IMG/VR virus record: IMGVR_UViG_3300044638_003350
Span: 1-23,028 of that record
Source of the DNA: a virus
Direction: 5' to 3' (one strand)
DNA: 23,028 bases
A program made the position numbers and the translations under genes. The notes under the pieces are model-generated. The model was not told the origin of the DNA and ran no database searches. It saw nothing but the letters and a program-made list of their open reading frames with translations. Positions 1-6,133 of this stretch are shown piece by piece. Positions within the stretch are counted from its first letter, which is position 1. The number at the start of each line of letters is the position of its first letter.

Positions 1-2244
1 CAGATCGACACTGGCAAGCATCACGCTGACGGTAAGCGTAAATATACTTGGCCCGCGTATTACCCGACGCATAAACGCAAAGCCGGTGAAAGTTGGTTTT
101 TAAACACCGGCTCGTTTATCAAGGACCGTATGCCGGAAAAGCCGTCTGCGGCGCTGGCGAACTGCACGCATGTGCTGTTCCTTATGCTGGACGACATTGG
201 CGAAACGAAAGTCTATGACGGCGAGAGTGTTGTCATCAAGACGCCGCCGGTCAAGCCGACCGCTATCGTCGAGACAAGCGAAGGCAGCTACCAGTATTGG
301 TTCGCCTACAGTGAACAGCCGACCGTCGAAGAACAGACCGTATTTGTCGAGGCGCTTGGCGCGGCTGATTACACGGACAGAGGCGCGCGTAACGCTGTGC
401 GTAACTGCCGTCTTCCGGGTTCCGTAAATCGTAAGCCGGGCAAAGAGGAATTTATCTGCCGTGAGGTGGAGTTTAATCCCGGCGTCGAATACACGATCCA
501 AGAATTGATTGCAGCGTTCGGCGTCACGCCTGCGGAGCCTGGCACCGCTCGCGCTATTACGTTCCGCGTAAAAGACAACGGCGCGGATACGGTGCTGGCA
601 TGGTTGAGCGAGAACAGTTTAGTATTGTCCGGCACGAACGCAGCCGGTTGGTGTGGCGTTGTCTGCCCGAATCATGCGGAGCATACCGATGGCAGCATTG
701 AGGCGCGGTATAAGCCGCAAGATCGTTCATTCTGTTGTCATCATGGTCATTGCGACGGTCTTGATAGCAAGTTCTTTTGCGATTGGGTGGCGGAACAGGG
801 TGGCCCCCGCGCCATCCCCGGACTGCGTGACGACCTCATTGCCGAATATACCAGTAAGATTAACAAACTGACGCCGACGGCTGACTTTCCCGACAAGGGC
901 AAGGAGACTATCGCTGACGTGGAGCGTAAACAGGCAGGTCGCGAAGAACGCGCCGGCTGGCACAAACGCTTTGCGTATATTGTCGACGATGACGCCTATT
1001 TCGATAAAAAGACGTGCAGCGAAATCAGCCGCAAAGCATTTAATGCAATCTTTAGACATATCGAATGCAAGTCCGCTGGCGAGAAGCCGCGGCGTCTTGA
1101 GGCGTCCATCTGGTATGACGAGAACCGCGAGGCGATGGGCGGTTACGCGCTCAAAGGTCTAACCTATGCCGCCGGAGAGGACTGGATGGTGCATAAGGAT
1201 GGGCTTGTCTACGGCAACGTCTGGCGCGACGCGCGACCGGAGGTCACGGGCGGTGGTGATGCGACGCCCTGGCTCGACCACTGCCGCCGGCTTGTGCCGG
1301 ATGCAGCCGAATTGAATCATATCTGGGATGTGATGGCGTTTAAGTTGCAGAATCCTGGCGTCAAGATCAACCACGCGATCTTGCACGGCGGCAAGGGCGG
1401 TTGCGGTAAGGATACGATGTGGGCACCGTTTATCTGGTCTGTGTGCGGCCCACATGAAAAGAACAAAGGTCTGATTGACAATGACAGCCTGTCGAGCCAG
1501 TGGGGGTATCAGCTAGAGGCTGAGATCGTCGTGCTGAACGAACTAAAAGAGCCGGAGGCGAAGGATCGTCGTGCCCTGGCGAACAAGCTGAAGCCGATCA
1601 TCGCCGCGCCGCCGGAGACACTGATAATTAACCGCAAGGGGCTGCATCCGTATCAGATGGTTAATCGCCTGTTCATGCTGGCGTTCACGAATGAGGATCT
1701 GCCGATCACGCTTGATTCGGACGACCGCCGCTGGTTTTGCGTCTGGTCTGAAAGCGCCAAGATGACAGCGAGCGAAGCCGATAAGATATGGGGTTGGTAT
1801 AAGAACGGCGGGTTTGAAGCCGTGGCTGGCTGGCTATATGCGCGCGATGTGTCGGGGTTTGGCCCGCAGGCGATCCCGATGATGACCGAATACAAGCAGA
1901 AGCTGATCTTTACCGGCATGAGCAACGCGGAGAGTTTCATCTATCACTTGATCGAAAAGCGCGAAGCGCCGTTCAATGTGGATATCTTGTCTGGCCCCTG
2001 GCATGAGGTCATCAAGGAGATGGAGAAGACCGCGCCGACGCATATGAAGCTCGTGCAGCCGGCGCTGTTCCATGCCTTGAAAGAGGCGGGGTGGGTTGAC
2101 AAGGGGCTGTGCTGCTCCCCAAAACATAAGTCCAAGCGGCACATATTCGTGCGGCCGGAGATGGCCGGGCTGAGCAAGAGTCAGCTACGCGACGCTGTGG
2201 AGCCCGGAGGGGCGGACAATGTGGTGCCGTTGCGTCATTCTTGA
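1..2244 (+). CDS. Phage primase-helicase (RepB-type primase plus P4/SF3-like ATPase, DUF5906-like), 5' truncated
   Basis: The frame is open from base 1, so the gene starts before the window; 747 codons are visible. The N-terminal part resembles the archaeo-eukaryotic-type RepB primase domain: an acidic LDD motif (about 188-196), the ETSEGSYQYWF strand (about 271-303) and RLPGSVNRKPG (about 409-441). A Cys/His-rich segment follows at 665-755 (CPNH ... FCCHHGHCDG), probably metal-binding. The C-terminal half has a P-loop GGKGGCGKDT at 1387-1416, then a VVLNELKE acidic strand and a DSDDRRWF motif typical of P4-like superfamily 3 helicases. The GKD form of the P-loop is usual in the DUF5906 group as I recall it. 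The role inferred is priming and unwinding at the phage origin. The stop overlaps the end of a convergent small gene by 10 bp. The assignment to a primase-helicase is strong; exact domain boundaries are estimates. Confidence 0.88.
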   Translation, partial: QIDTGKHHADGKRKYTWPAYYPTHKRKAGESWFLNTGSFIKDRMPEKPSAALANCTHVLFLMLDDIGETKVYDGESVVIKTPPVKPTAIVETSEGSYQYWFAYSEQPTVEEQTVFVEALGAADYTDRGARNAVRNCRLPGSVNRKPGKEEFICREVEFNPGVEYTIQELIAAFGVTPAEPGTARAITFRVKDNGADTVLAWLSENSLVLSGTNAAGWCGVVCPNHAEHTDGSIEARYKPQDRSFCCHHGHCDGLDSKFFCDWVAEQGGPRAIPGLRDDLIAEYTSKINKLTPTADFPDKGKETIADVERKQAGREERAGWHKRFAYIVDDDAYFDKKTCSEISRKAFNAIFRHIECKSAGEKPRRLEASIWYDENREAMGGYALKGLTYAAGEDWMVHKDGLVYGNVWRDARPEVTGGGDATPWLDHCRRLVPDAAELNHIWDVMAFKLQNPGVKINHAILHGGKGGCGKDTMWAPFIWSVCGPHEKNKGLIDNDSLSSQWGYQLEAEIVVLNELKEPEAKDRRALANKLKPIIAAPPETLIINRKGLHPYQMVNRLFMLAFTNEDLPITLDSDDRRWFCVWSESAKMTASEADKIWGWYKNGGFEAVAGWLYARDVSGFGPQAIPMMTEYKQKLIFTGMSNAESFIYHLIEKREAPFNVDILSGPWHEVIKEMEKTAPTHMKLVQPALFHALKEAGWVDKGLCCSPKHKSKRHIFVRPEMAGLSKSQLRDAVEPGGADNVVPLRHS

Positions 2245-2474
2245 TCTGATTCGCTGTGGCGTCGCATGGCTATTAGGATTTGCGCTCTCCGATGCGGGTC
2301 TTGCACCTCGTCGAGCGCAAATTCCAGGGCGTTTCGGAGGCGCGTCGCCTCGTCGAGACAGGCGGTAAGGTTCCATTGCGCCCGTTGCCGCGCCTCGGCA
2401 TATCCTTTAAGATAGGCTTCGGATATTTCCTGCTGAAGCGCCTTGAGGCGTCGCTCGAACTCGGATTCGGTCAT
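2235..2474 (-). CDS. Small helical protein of unknown function (79 aa)
   Basis: The protein is charged and almost entirely helix-compatible (ERRLKALQQEISEAYLKGY and TRLRNALEFALDEVQ), with heptad-like spacing of Leu and Ala that suggests a short coiled coil. I chose the ATG at 2474 because GGAGAG lies 10 nt upstream; a TTG at 2480 would leave only 4 nt. Its ATG overlaps the ATG of the rightward gene at 2473 through a shared CATG, so the two genes diverge with overlapping start codons. Its 3' end overlaps the primase-helicase stop. No promoter is obvious; transcription could come from leftward read-through past the terminator at 2997-3012. The function is unknown, and the gene call is moderate because it lies opposite rightward genes. 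Confidence 0.55.
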   Translation of the reverse strand: MTESEFERRLKALQQEISEAYLKGYAEARQRAQWNLTACLDEATRLRNALEFALDEVQDPHRRAQILIAMRRHSESDQE

Positions 2475-2985
2475 GGCCAAGAAACTCTCCGGTAAAGTCG
2501 GCTATGCCGACCCATTCTATGACTTCAGCGGCCCGATGTTTAACCTTTACGGAACGCCTCGCGACGAAACCGACGTTGAACGAATAACTCGGCTCAACAA
2601 TCGCGAGATTACTATGCGCGATGCGCCGCCGTTTACGCCAGATATGGAAGATCAGAATTATTTGCATGTGGCCAGTAAAGCAAGCGCTCTGGGCATTCCT
2701 ATGCCCGCGCCAATAGGCCCGAACAATACGTATACATTGCAGCAAGCGGCTGATTTCATAGCCGCCAATCCAATGCCGAATCGGCTTGGCGAGCAAGTTC
2801 TATCGCCGCAGGAAGCGCTGGCGCTGCGTATTAGACAGGCGCAGGGCGCTCGTATGATCCCCGGCTCTGCAGACATCTTGTCGCCGCGTAGCTTTTCTCC
2901 CGGTATGCAAGAATCCAGCTTTCTGGGCGGCCGTGACTATGAGCCGGGCTTTTTGAATCGTTTGCGGGCGATGCTGGGCTATTAA
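2473..2985 (+). CDS. Phage protein of unknown function (170 aa)
   Basis: An ATG at 2473 begins MAKKLSGKVGYADPFYDFSG. An upstream in-frame ATG at 2443 would add ten Arg/Ser-rich residues and run through the divergent gene, so I prefer 2473, although no clear Shine-Dalgarno sequence precedes it. The protein is soluble, with no membrane segment. It is rich in Pro, Gly and Asn, with a predicted helical stretch LSPQEALALRIRQAQGARM near residues 115-133 and a C-terminal FLNRLRAMLGY. It resembles small virion-associated or linker proteins in composition only, and I do not recognise the family. It ends just before a hairpin that terminates the leftward operon from the other side. Confidence 0.68.
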   Translation: MAKKLSGKVGYADPFYDFSGPMFNLYGTPRDETDVERITRLNNREITMRDAPPFTPDMEDQNYLHVASKASALGIPMPAPIGPNNTYTLQQAADFIAANPMPNRLGEQVLSPQEALALRIRQAQGARMIPGSADILSPRSFSPGMQESSFLGGRDYEPGFLNRLRAMLGY

Positions 2986-2987
2986 GC

Positions 2988-3012
2988 AAAAGAAAACCCC
3001 GCTTTCGCGGGG
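2988..3012 (-). terminator. Rho-independent terminator of the leftward early cluster
   Basis: On the minus strand a 6-bp GC stem (CCCCGC / GCGGGG, 2997-3002 with 3007-3012) and a 4-nt loop are followed directly by TTTTCTTTT (2996-2988). There is no T-run on the plus-strand side, so it acts leftward. It lies 22 bp past the last gene of the leftward cluster (stop at 3035). Confidence 0.88.
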
Positions 3013-3034
3013 CCAGTTCACCGTAGGGAGGAAA

Positions 3035-3247
3035 CTAGCCAGTGTGGCACGTTCCATCCCCAAAATAAAATAGGTCAAGTCGTCGCACTATCTCCTGTTC
3101 GGTGAACACGGGATGCTCCTGCGACATAGGCTCCAGACGCCGCCAGAAGGCCCACAGGGGCTTGTTCACCTCATAGCAGGGCTTATCCTGCGGCCAGTCG
3201 GGAACGACCGCCCCATAATCCTCGAATTGCGTTTCCCAGTGTTTCAT
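3035..3247 (-). CDS. Small acidic phage protein of unknown function (70 aa)
   Basis: Last gene of the leftward cluster. It starts at the ATG at 3247 and is rich in Trp, Glu and Phe (KPLWAFWRRLEPMSQEHP, TEQEIVRRLDLFYFGDG). Its ATG overlaps the stop of the preceding 22-residue membrane peptide in an ATGA, which suggests translational coupling. No known motif was recognised. The strong terminator follows 22 bp after the stop, which supports the gene as the true end of the transcript. Confidence 0.68.
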   Translation of the reverse strand: MKHWETQFEDYGAVVPDWPQDKPCYEVNKPLWAFWRRLEPMSQEHPVFTEQEIVRRLDLFYFGDGTCHTG

Positions 3248-3312
3248 TTTAGCCCCAGCAAGATCTCGATTATGACAGCAAGCAAAATTGACATGACTTC
3301 ACCGATTTTCAT
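3244..3312 (-). CDS. Tiny single-pass membrane peptide (22 aa)
   Basis: A short frame starting MKIGEV and continuing MSILLAVIIEILLGLK: one uninterrupted hydrophobic helix after a polar start. The frame overlaps the DnaA-like gene upstream by 14 nt and shares ATGA with the next gene downstream, so it fills the gap between them exactly. That gap-filling with tight overlaps on both sides is the main evidence that it is translated. There is no recognisable family; small phage membrane peptides can be lysis modulators or host-membrane effectors, but nothing here decides that. Confidence 0.5.
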   Translation of the reverse strand: MKIGEVMSILLAVIIEILLGLK

Positions 3313-3547
3313 AGCGTTCGATCCCGTGCATGATAGTGGAATGGTCCCGGCCGCCTAGCACTTGGCCGATGAGGGCGTAGGGCGCGTTCAACTCGTGCCG
3401 TGCGCGCCACATGACCTCGAACCGGGGCCATATGACCTCTTTGCGGCGGTTGTGCCGTTTGATCGACACGGTGGATAGGTTATGCTTGGCCGCCGTCTCC
3501 CGTATCAGTTGCTCTATCTGTTGTGTGAGTTGAATCGGTGTTGGCAT
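3299..3547 (-). CDS. Stand-alone DnaA domain IV (DNA-binding) protein
   Basis: This 82-residue protein is essentially only the C-terminal DNA-binding domain of DnaA. The DnaA signature GGRDHSTIMHGIERY is at residues 65-79. A gapless alignment to E. coli DnaA (from memory) puts R34 at Arg399, which enters the minor groove of the DnaA box, R42 at Arg407, and R67-D68-H69-S70 at Arg432-Asp433-His434-Thr435, which read the major groove. A basic loop (KRHNRRK, 30-36) precedes the recognition helix, as in DnaA. The AAA+ ATPase and DnaB-binding domains are absent, so it cannot melt an origin alone. Likely roles are a DnaA-box-binding regulator or a competitor of host DnaA. It lies in the leftward cluster, whose leaders carry four DnaA-box-like repeats. 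It overlaps the upstream gene by 68 nt; the start is the ATG at 3547. Confidence 0.88.
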   Translation of the reverse strand: MPTPIQLTQQIEQLIRETAAKHNLSTVSIKRHNRRKEVIWPRFEVMWRARHELNAPYALIGQVLGGRDHSTIMHGIERYENR

Positions 3548-3731
3548 GTTTCCCAGTCCTAAACATAAAATTGAGGGCGTGCGCTGCGGTCATCAGCGCG
3601 CGGTCGTCGGCATAGTCGGCGTTTATTTTCATTATCAGCGAGCCGTCGCGCCGATGGAAGGTTAGCCCCTCGCCGGTGCGCCAGTTGACCCGGACGCCGC
3701 CGGGGATGGTTGTGAGGTCAAGCCTTAGCAC
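3480..3731 (-). CDS. Small phage protein of unknown function (83 aa)
   Basis: A GTG start at 3731 is preferred, with GGGAG 10 nt upstream; a TTG at 3740 is also in frame but has only 1 nt of spacing. The first 60 residues look like a small beta-rich domain (LRLDLTTIPGGVRVNWRTGE, then LTFHRRDGSLIMKINADY). The last 23 residues are Thr/Asp/Gly-rich and low in complexity; they lie where the frame overlaps the start of the DnaA-like gene by 68 nt, so the tail may be an unselected read-through. It follows the 45-residue gene with a short overlap. The function is unknown. Confidence 0.6.
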   Translation of the reverse strand: MLRLDLTTIPGGVRVNWRTGEGLTFHRRDGSLIMKINADYADDRALMTAAHALNFMFRTGKHANTDSTHTTDRATDTGDGGQA

Positions 3732-3855
3732 GTTCTTCAATCTCCCATTCGATCAGTTGGCGCTTGTATTCGTCATCTTCGGCCTGCGCCATTATCAGCA
3801 GCGTTTCGGTTTCTAGTTCACGGATCAGTTGCGAGAATTCGTAATAGTTCTTCAT
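3718..3855 (-). CDS. Small acidic helical protein (45 aa)
   Basis: The start is the ATG at 3855, whose ATGA overlaps the stop of the methyltransferase-like gene. This is better than a longer reading from 4047, which would run 190 nt inside that gene and give an Ala/Pro/His-rich nonsense-like N-terminus. The protein is helical and strongly acidic (YYEFSQLIRELETETLLIM, DEYKRQLIEWEIEERAKA). It could be a small anti-host or adaptor protein, but no family is recognised. Confidence 0.6.
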   Translation of the reverse strand: MKNYYEFSQLIRELETETLLIMAQAEDDEYKRQLIEWEIEERAKA

Positions 3856-4400
3856 GCGCCCCATTGTGCCGCCATCGCTTCCGCGACGCCTCCATAAGTT
3901 CGTGACCGTTCTTTCCACCTGTCCGGGCCGGGCGGCATACGATGAACGCGCGCCGTGCGGCCCTCCACTATGTCCGTGGGCTGTAGGGGCGGGAGCCCGT
4001 GCAGCCATAGGCATGTGGCCTTCGTCTCGCCGTGGCCAAACTGCCAAGGTTGGATGATCTGGTCAGGCTTCCGAATCTTGCTGCTAATGATCGAGACGGG
4101 ATTTTCCAGCGCTATGCGCGGGATCGGCGCGTCGAGCAACAGCCGCACGAAGTCGAGCGCTTCCGCCTGCTCGGCTTGCTTATCCTTGAACCAGCGCGCG
4201 CCGGACACGGCGAGGTGCGTGCAGGGCGGGTGCGCGATCATGAGATCCCAGCCATCGGTGAGGATCATAGACACGTCGCCTTGATGGTGCGGGCCGGGCG
4301 TTTCAGACGGGAGCAAGTCGCACGACACGGCATAATGACCGCGCCGTGTGAAGGCGTCCCGCACCGTCCCGCTAAACTCGCAAGCAATTAGCACTCGCAT
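3852..4400 (-). CDS. C5-cytosine-methyltransferase-like protein (phage type, no target-recognition domain)
   Basis: A 182-residue protein of a type common in phages and often annotated as DNA cytosine methyltransferase. The SAM-binding motif I region is at the N-terminus (RVLIACEFSGTVRDAF). DLMIAHPPCTHLAVSGARW carries the PPC motif IV, with candidate catalytic Cys60, and ALENP (97-101) corresponds to motif VI (ENV in classical enzymes). Then comes a conserved KPDQIIQPWQFGHGETKATC stretch and a C-terminal WKERSRTYGGVAEAMAAQW. Classical C5 enzymes exceed 300 residues; the target-recognition domain and motifs IX and X are not evident. It may be a minimal DNA methylase, a base-modification enzyme acting on another substrate, or may need a partner. 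It is translationally coupled at both ends: the preceding gene overlaps it by TAATG, the next by ATGA. Confidence 0.8.
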   Translation of the reverse strand: MRVLIACEFSGTVRDAFTRRGHYAVSCDLLPSETPGPHHQGDVSMILTDGWDLMIAHPPCTHLAVSGARWFKDKQAEQAEALDFVRLLLDAPIPRIALENPVSIISSKIRKPDQIIQPWQFGHGETKATCLWLHGLPPLQPTDIVEGRTARVHRMPPGPDRWKERSRTYGGVAEAMAAQWGA

Positions 4401-4495
4401 TATAGGCCTCCCAGTAGATAGGTTACGAATAGGGCGAGCGCGGGTATTGCCAGCGCTGCGCCGATTGCGAATGCGAGCAAGTCAGTCTTGCTCAT
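4400..4495 (-). CDS. Small single-pass membrane peptide (31 aa)
   Basis: The sequence begins MSKTDLLAFAIG and continues through one hydrophobic helix (AALAIPALALFVTYLLGG). The Shine-Dalgarno AAGGA sits 5 nt before the ATG at 4495. It overlaps the upstream 98-residue gene by 14 nt, and its TAA overlaps the methyltransferase ATG (TAATG). It exactly fills the 81-bp gap between those genes. It was too short for routine calling, but the ribosome site and overlaps support it. The function is unknown; holin-like or membrane-effector roles are only possibilities. Confidence 0.6.
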   Translation of the reverse strand: MSKTDLLAFAIGAALAIPALALFVTYLLGGL

Positions 4496-4778
4496 AATCT
4501 TCCTTACATGCGGCGTACACGTCGCGGCTGGCGCATAGGATGGCTTCGATCCGCTCAAACAGCGGGTCAGTCTGTTCGATAGCGTAGTCAGGCGCTTTAG
4601 CCTTGTCGGCGCTTATTGTGAGGTGCTGTAGTTCTATGTCGTATGGGCCGCCGTCGTCGCCCGTGTCACGGTCGCGGCCTTCCCAACTATAAGAGAGAGT
4701 CGCGACGCCGTAGCAATAAATCGCCATGCCCGGCCAGGGCTGGAATTCGTCTAATTCATATTCAATATGGTAGGTCAT
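4482..4778 (-). CDS. Acidic phage protein of unknown function (98 aa)
   Basis: The ATG at 4778 has GGAG 6 nt upstream and shares ATGA with the end of the preceding gene; a TTG at 4790 is less likely. The protein starts MTYHIEYELDEFQPWPGMAI, is Asp/Glu-rich, and has a beta-strand-like N-terminal half (YSWEGRDRDTGDDGGPYDIE) and a helical C-terminal half ending CKEDYEQD. The acidic, small character is typical of early phage proteins. No family is recognised with confidence. Confidence 0.7.
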   Translation of the reverse strand: MTYHIEYELDEFQPWPGMAIYCYGVATLSYSWEGRDRDTGDDGGPYDIELQHLTISADKAKAPDYAIEQTDPLFERIEAILCASRDVYAACKEDYEQD

Positions 4779-4939
4779 GGGTTGCTCCAAACGTTCGTCC
4801 AGTATTCTTCAGCGGCGTTGTCGTAAACGTCGCGCAGCGTTAGCAGCGCGTCGTCCAGATGATTTGTTCGAGTTGGTAGGGCGGATAACAGATCTATCAA
4901 CTCTTCTATCGCTTTGGCTTCCAGCTCTAATTCAATCAT
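4775..4939 (-). CDS. Small helical acidic protein (54 aa)
   Basis: A short gene that fills the gap between its two neighbours. ATG 4939 shares ATGA with the stop of the 179-residue gene, and its own stop shares ATGA with the next start at 4778. The protein is Glu/Leu-rich and amphipathic (MIELELEAKAIEELIDLL, then DALLTLRDVYDNAAEEYW). The double ATGA linkage is strong evidence that it is translated. The function is unknown. Confidence 0.66.
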   Translation of the reverse strand: MIELELEAKAIEELIDLLSALPTRTNHLDDALLTLRDVYDNAAEEYWTNVWSNP

Positions 4940-5475
4940 AGCGTTGCCCTCAAAAACTGACGCGCGATCATTTCGGCATTGTCCAGCGATGCGATGGACG
5001 CCGCTAGAGACAGCGACAAGCCGAACCGGGCAAGGAACGCGGTCAATTCGTCCGGTGGCACTTTGGCGATGATAGCGGCGGCCTGTTCAAGTTTAGCCTT
5101 TGGCACGCGTTTGCGCGGAACATGCGGGACAGTCACGGGCATGTCCGGGGCGTCCGTTTTGGGCCATGTGTAATGCGGCATGGGGACTTCTTTGAAGGTT
5201 GTCTTGTCGCGCCATGTCTTGCCGGGGATTTCTTTTAACATTGGGCGCATCTCAGCCGTCGCTCCCGCTAGAATTACCGCGCGCAACTTTTCGTTATACA
5301 TCGCCAGCCCGGCGCGGCGGCGCTTTGTCTCTTTGTCGGGTTGTGGGTTGCGCGCTGTCCCGCCGCGTATATGCAGGGTCTTAAGGTCTGTCCCTAGATA
5401 CGCGACGCCATGGCCGGCAAACTTCACGCCCGGGTTGCGCCACTGTTGATCCATCCATTCTTTTAAGCTGGTCAT
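4936..5475 (-). CDS. Phage protein of unknown function (179 aa)
   Basis: The ATG at 5475 is preferred because AAGGAG lies 8 nt upstream; an ATG at 5481 leaves only 2 nt. The protein begins MTSLKEWMDQQW, has a basic middle segment (KETKRRRAGLAMYNEKLRAV), a Pro-rich linker (PHYTWPKTDAPDMPVTVPHV) and a helical C-terminus (about residues 127-179) that could mediate oligomerisation. It could bind nucleic acid, but no motif proves this. The leader contains one copy of the AACATATCCACA element (5500-5489), directly before the Shine-Dalgarno sequence, and a terminator lies just upstream at 5503-5533. It therefore appears to head its own transcript. Confidence 0.72.
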   Translation of the reverse strand: MTSLKEWMDQQWRNPGVKFAGHGVAYLGTDLKTLHIRGGTARNPQPDKETKRRRAGLAMYNEKLRAVILAGATAEMRPMLKEIPGKTWRDKTTFKEVPMPHYTWPKTDAPDMPVTVPHVPRKRVPKAKLEQAAAIIAKVPPDELTAFLARFGLSLSLAASIASLDNAEMIARQFLRATL

Positions 5476-5488
5476 TGTCATTACTCCT

Positions 5489-5500
5489 TGTGGATATGTT
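5489..5500 (-). promoter_or_regulatory. DnaA-box-like leader repeat, copy 1 (AACATATCCACA)
   Basis: One of four identical 12-bp elements. The minus-strand 9-mer ATATCCACA matches the DnaA box TTATCCACA at 8 of 9 positions. It lies between a terminator hairpin and the Shine-Dalgarno sequence of the 179-residue gene. Confidence 0.7.
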
Positions 5501-5502
5501 GC

Positions 5503-5533
5503 AAAAGAAAAGGCGACGCCGTGAAGCGCCGCC
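5503..5533 (-). terminator. Leftward rho-independent terminator
   Basis: On the minus strand, GGCGGCGC pairs with GCGTCGCC (5533-5526 with 5519-5512, including one G-U pair) and is followed by TTTTCTTTT. It ends the transcript of the 79-residue gene (stop at 5539) just before the leader repeat at 5500-5489. Confidence 0.8.
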
Positions 5534-5538
5534 TGCGA

Positions 5539-5778
5539 TTAGTCTGCCTTTATATGCTTTGCGATTTCATGCCAGTTAACATCGGCAAGGAACGCCATTG
5601 CGTAGTCTAGCGCCAGCCCGTTGGCGGTTTCTTCCATAAGGTTCTCAGCGTATTCCCTCAACATCGCCGGCACGTCGTCGCAGTGGTCGAACAACTCATC
5701 GGTCGCGCCGTCGAACATCTCCAGATTGACCCGCCACGTCGCGTAGTTTGTCCAGCCGTTGTAGGTTGCATCGGTCAT
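5539..5778 (-). CDS. Small phage protein of the NGWTNYATW type (79 aa)
   Basis: Starts at ATG 5778 after GAGGAG. The N-terminal TYNGWTNYATWRVNLEMFDG is a recurrent motif in small proteins of phages and plasmids (DUF7249-like, from memory). The rest is acidic and helical (EYAENLMEETANGLALDYAM). No enzymatic motif is present. It is framed as its own unit by a leader repeat upstream (5811-5800) and a terminator downstream (5503-5533). Biochemical function is unknown for this group. Confidence 0.8.
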   Translation of the reverse strand: MTDATYNGWTNYATWRVNLEMFDGATDELFDHCDDVPAMLREYAENLMEETANGLALDYAMAFLADVNWHEIAKHIKAD

Positions 5779-5799
5779 TGTCGTCTCCTCTTTCTACAG

Positions 5800-5811
5800 T
5801 GTGGATATGTT
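5800..5811 (-). promoter_or_regulatory. DnaA-box-like leader repeat, copy 2
   Basis: Identical to the copy at 5489-5500. It overlaps the TAA stop of the upstream 96-residue gene (5812-5810) and precedes the ATG at 5778 by 21 nt. No hairpin intervenes here, so a purely terminator-linked role does not explain it. Confidence 0.7.
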
Positions 5812-6100
5812 ATATGTTGATTGTTACTTTGGCGAGAAAGCCGCTTTCGTCAATGGTGACGTTCGCCGGTATCTCATGCAGCTTGATATACTCTTTTACG
5901 CCAGCTTCCTTAAACGCGCGTTTGACGATAGCGCCGAACATGTCGCTGTTAGCGTATGACCCATACTTGGCGTGGCTGCGAAACGCCGCCATGTCGCAGT
6001 GGCGTCGTTCTATTGCTGGCACCTTGATCCAACGCCACGCGGGCGTTTCGTCGGCGTTGTATATTGTCTCGACTTTGGCTTTGAAGCTGATGATTGGCAT
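5810..6100 (-). CDS. Phage protein of unknown function (96 aa)
   Basis: Starts at ATG 6100 with GGGAG 7 nt upstream. It has a mixed alpha/beta pattern: MPIISFKAKVETIYNADE, WRWIKVPAIERRHCDMAAF, a central HAKYGSYANSDMF and a C-terminal strand pair ending VTINI. The Arg/His/Cys-containing ERRHCDM segment is conserved-looking but not a known catalytic motif. The stop codon lies inside the next leader repeat. The leader carries copy 3 of the repeat (6131-6120), behind a perfect hairpin. The function is not recognised. Confidence 0.72.
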   Translation of the reverse strand: MPIISFKAKVETIYNADETPAWRWIKVPAIERRHCDMAAFRSHAKYGSYANSDMFGAIVKRAFKEAGVKEYIKLHEIPANVTIDESGFLAKVTINI

Positions 6101-6119
6101 TATCGTTCTCCCTATTCAA

Positions 6120-6131
6120 TGTGGATATGTT
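6120..6131 (-). promoter_or_regulatory. DnaA-box-like leader repeat, copy 3
   Basis: Identical 12-bp element, 19 nt before the ATG at 6100 and directly after the hairpin at 6138-6166. Like copies 2 and 4 it is preceded by T, giving TAACATATCCACA. Confidence 0.7.
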
Positions 6132-6133
6132 AC

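Noticed and set aside
3856-4047. A 64-residue upstream extension of the 45-residue gene
   Set aside because: It lies wholly inside the methyltransferase-like gene and has an Ala/Pro/His/Arg-rich out-of-frame look; the ATGA junction at 3855 gives a better start.
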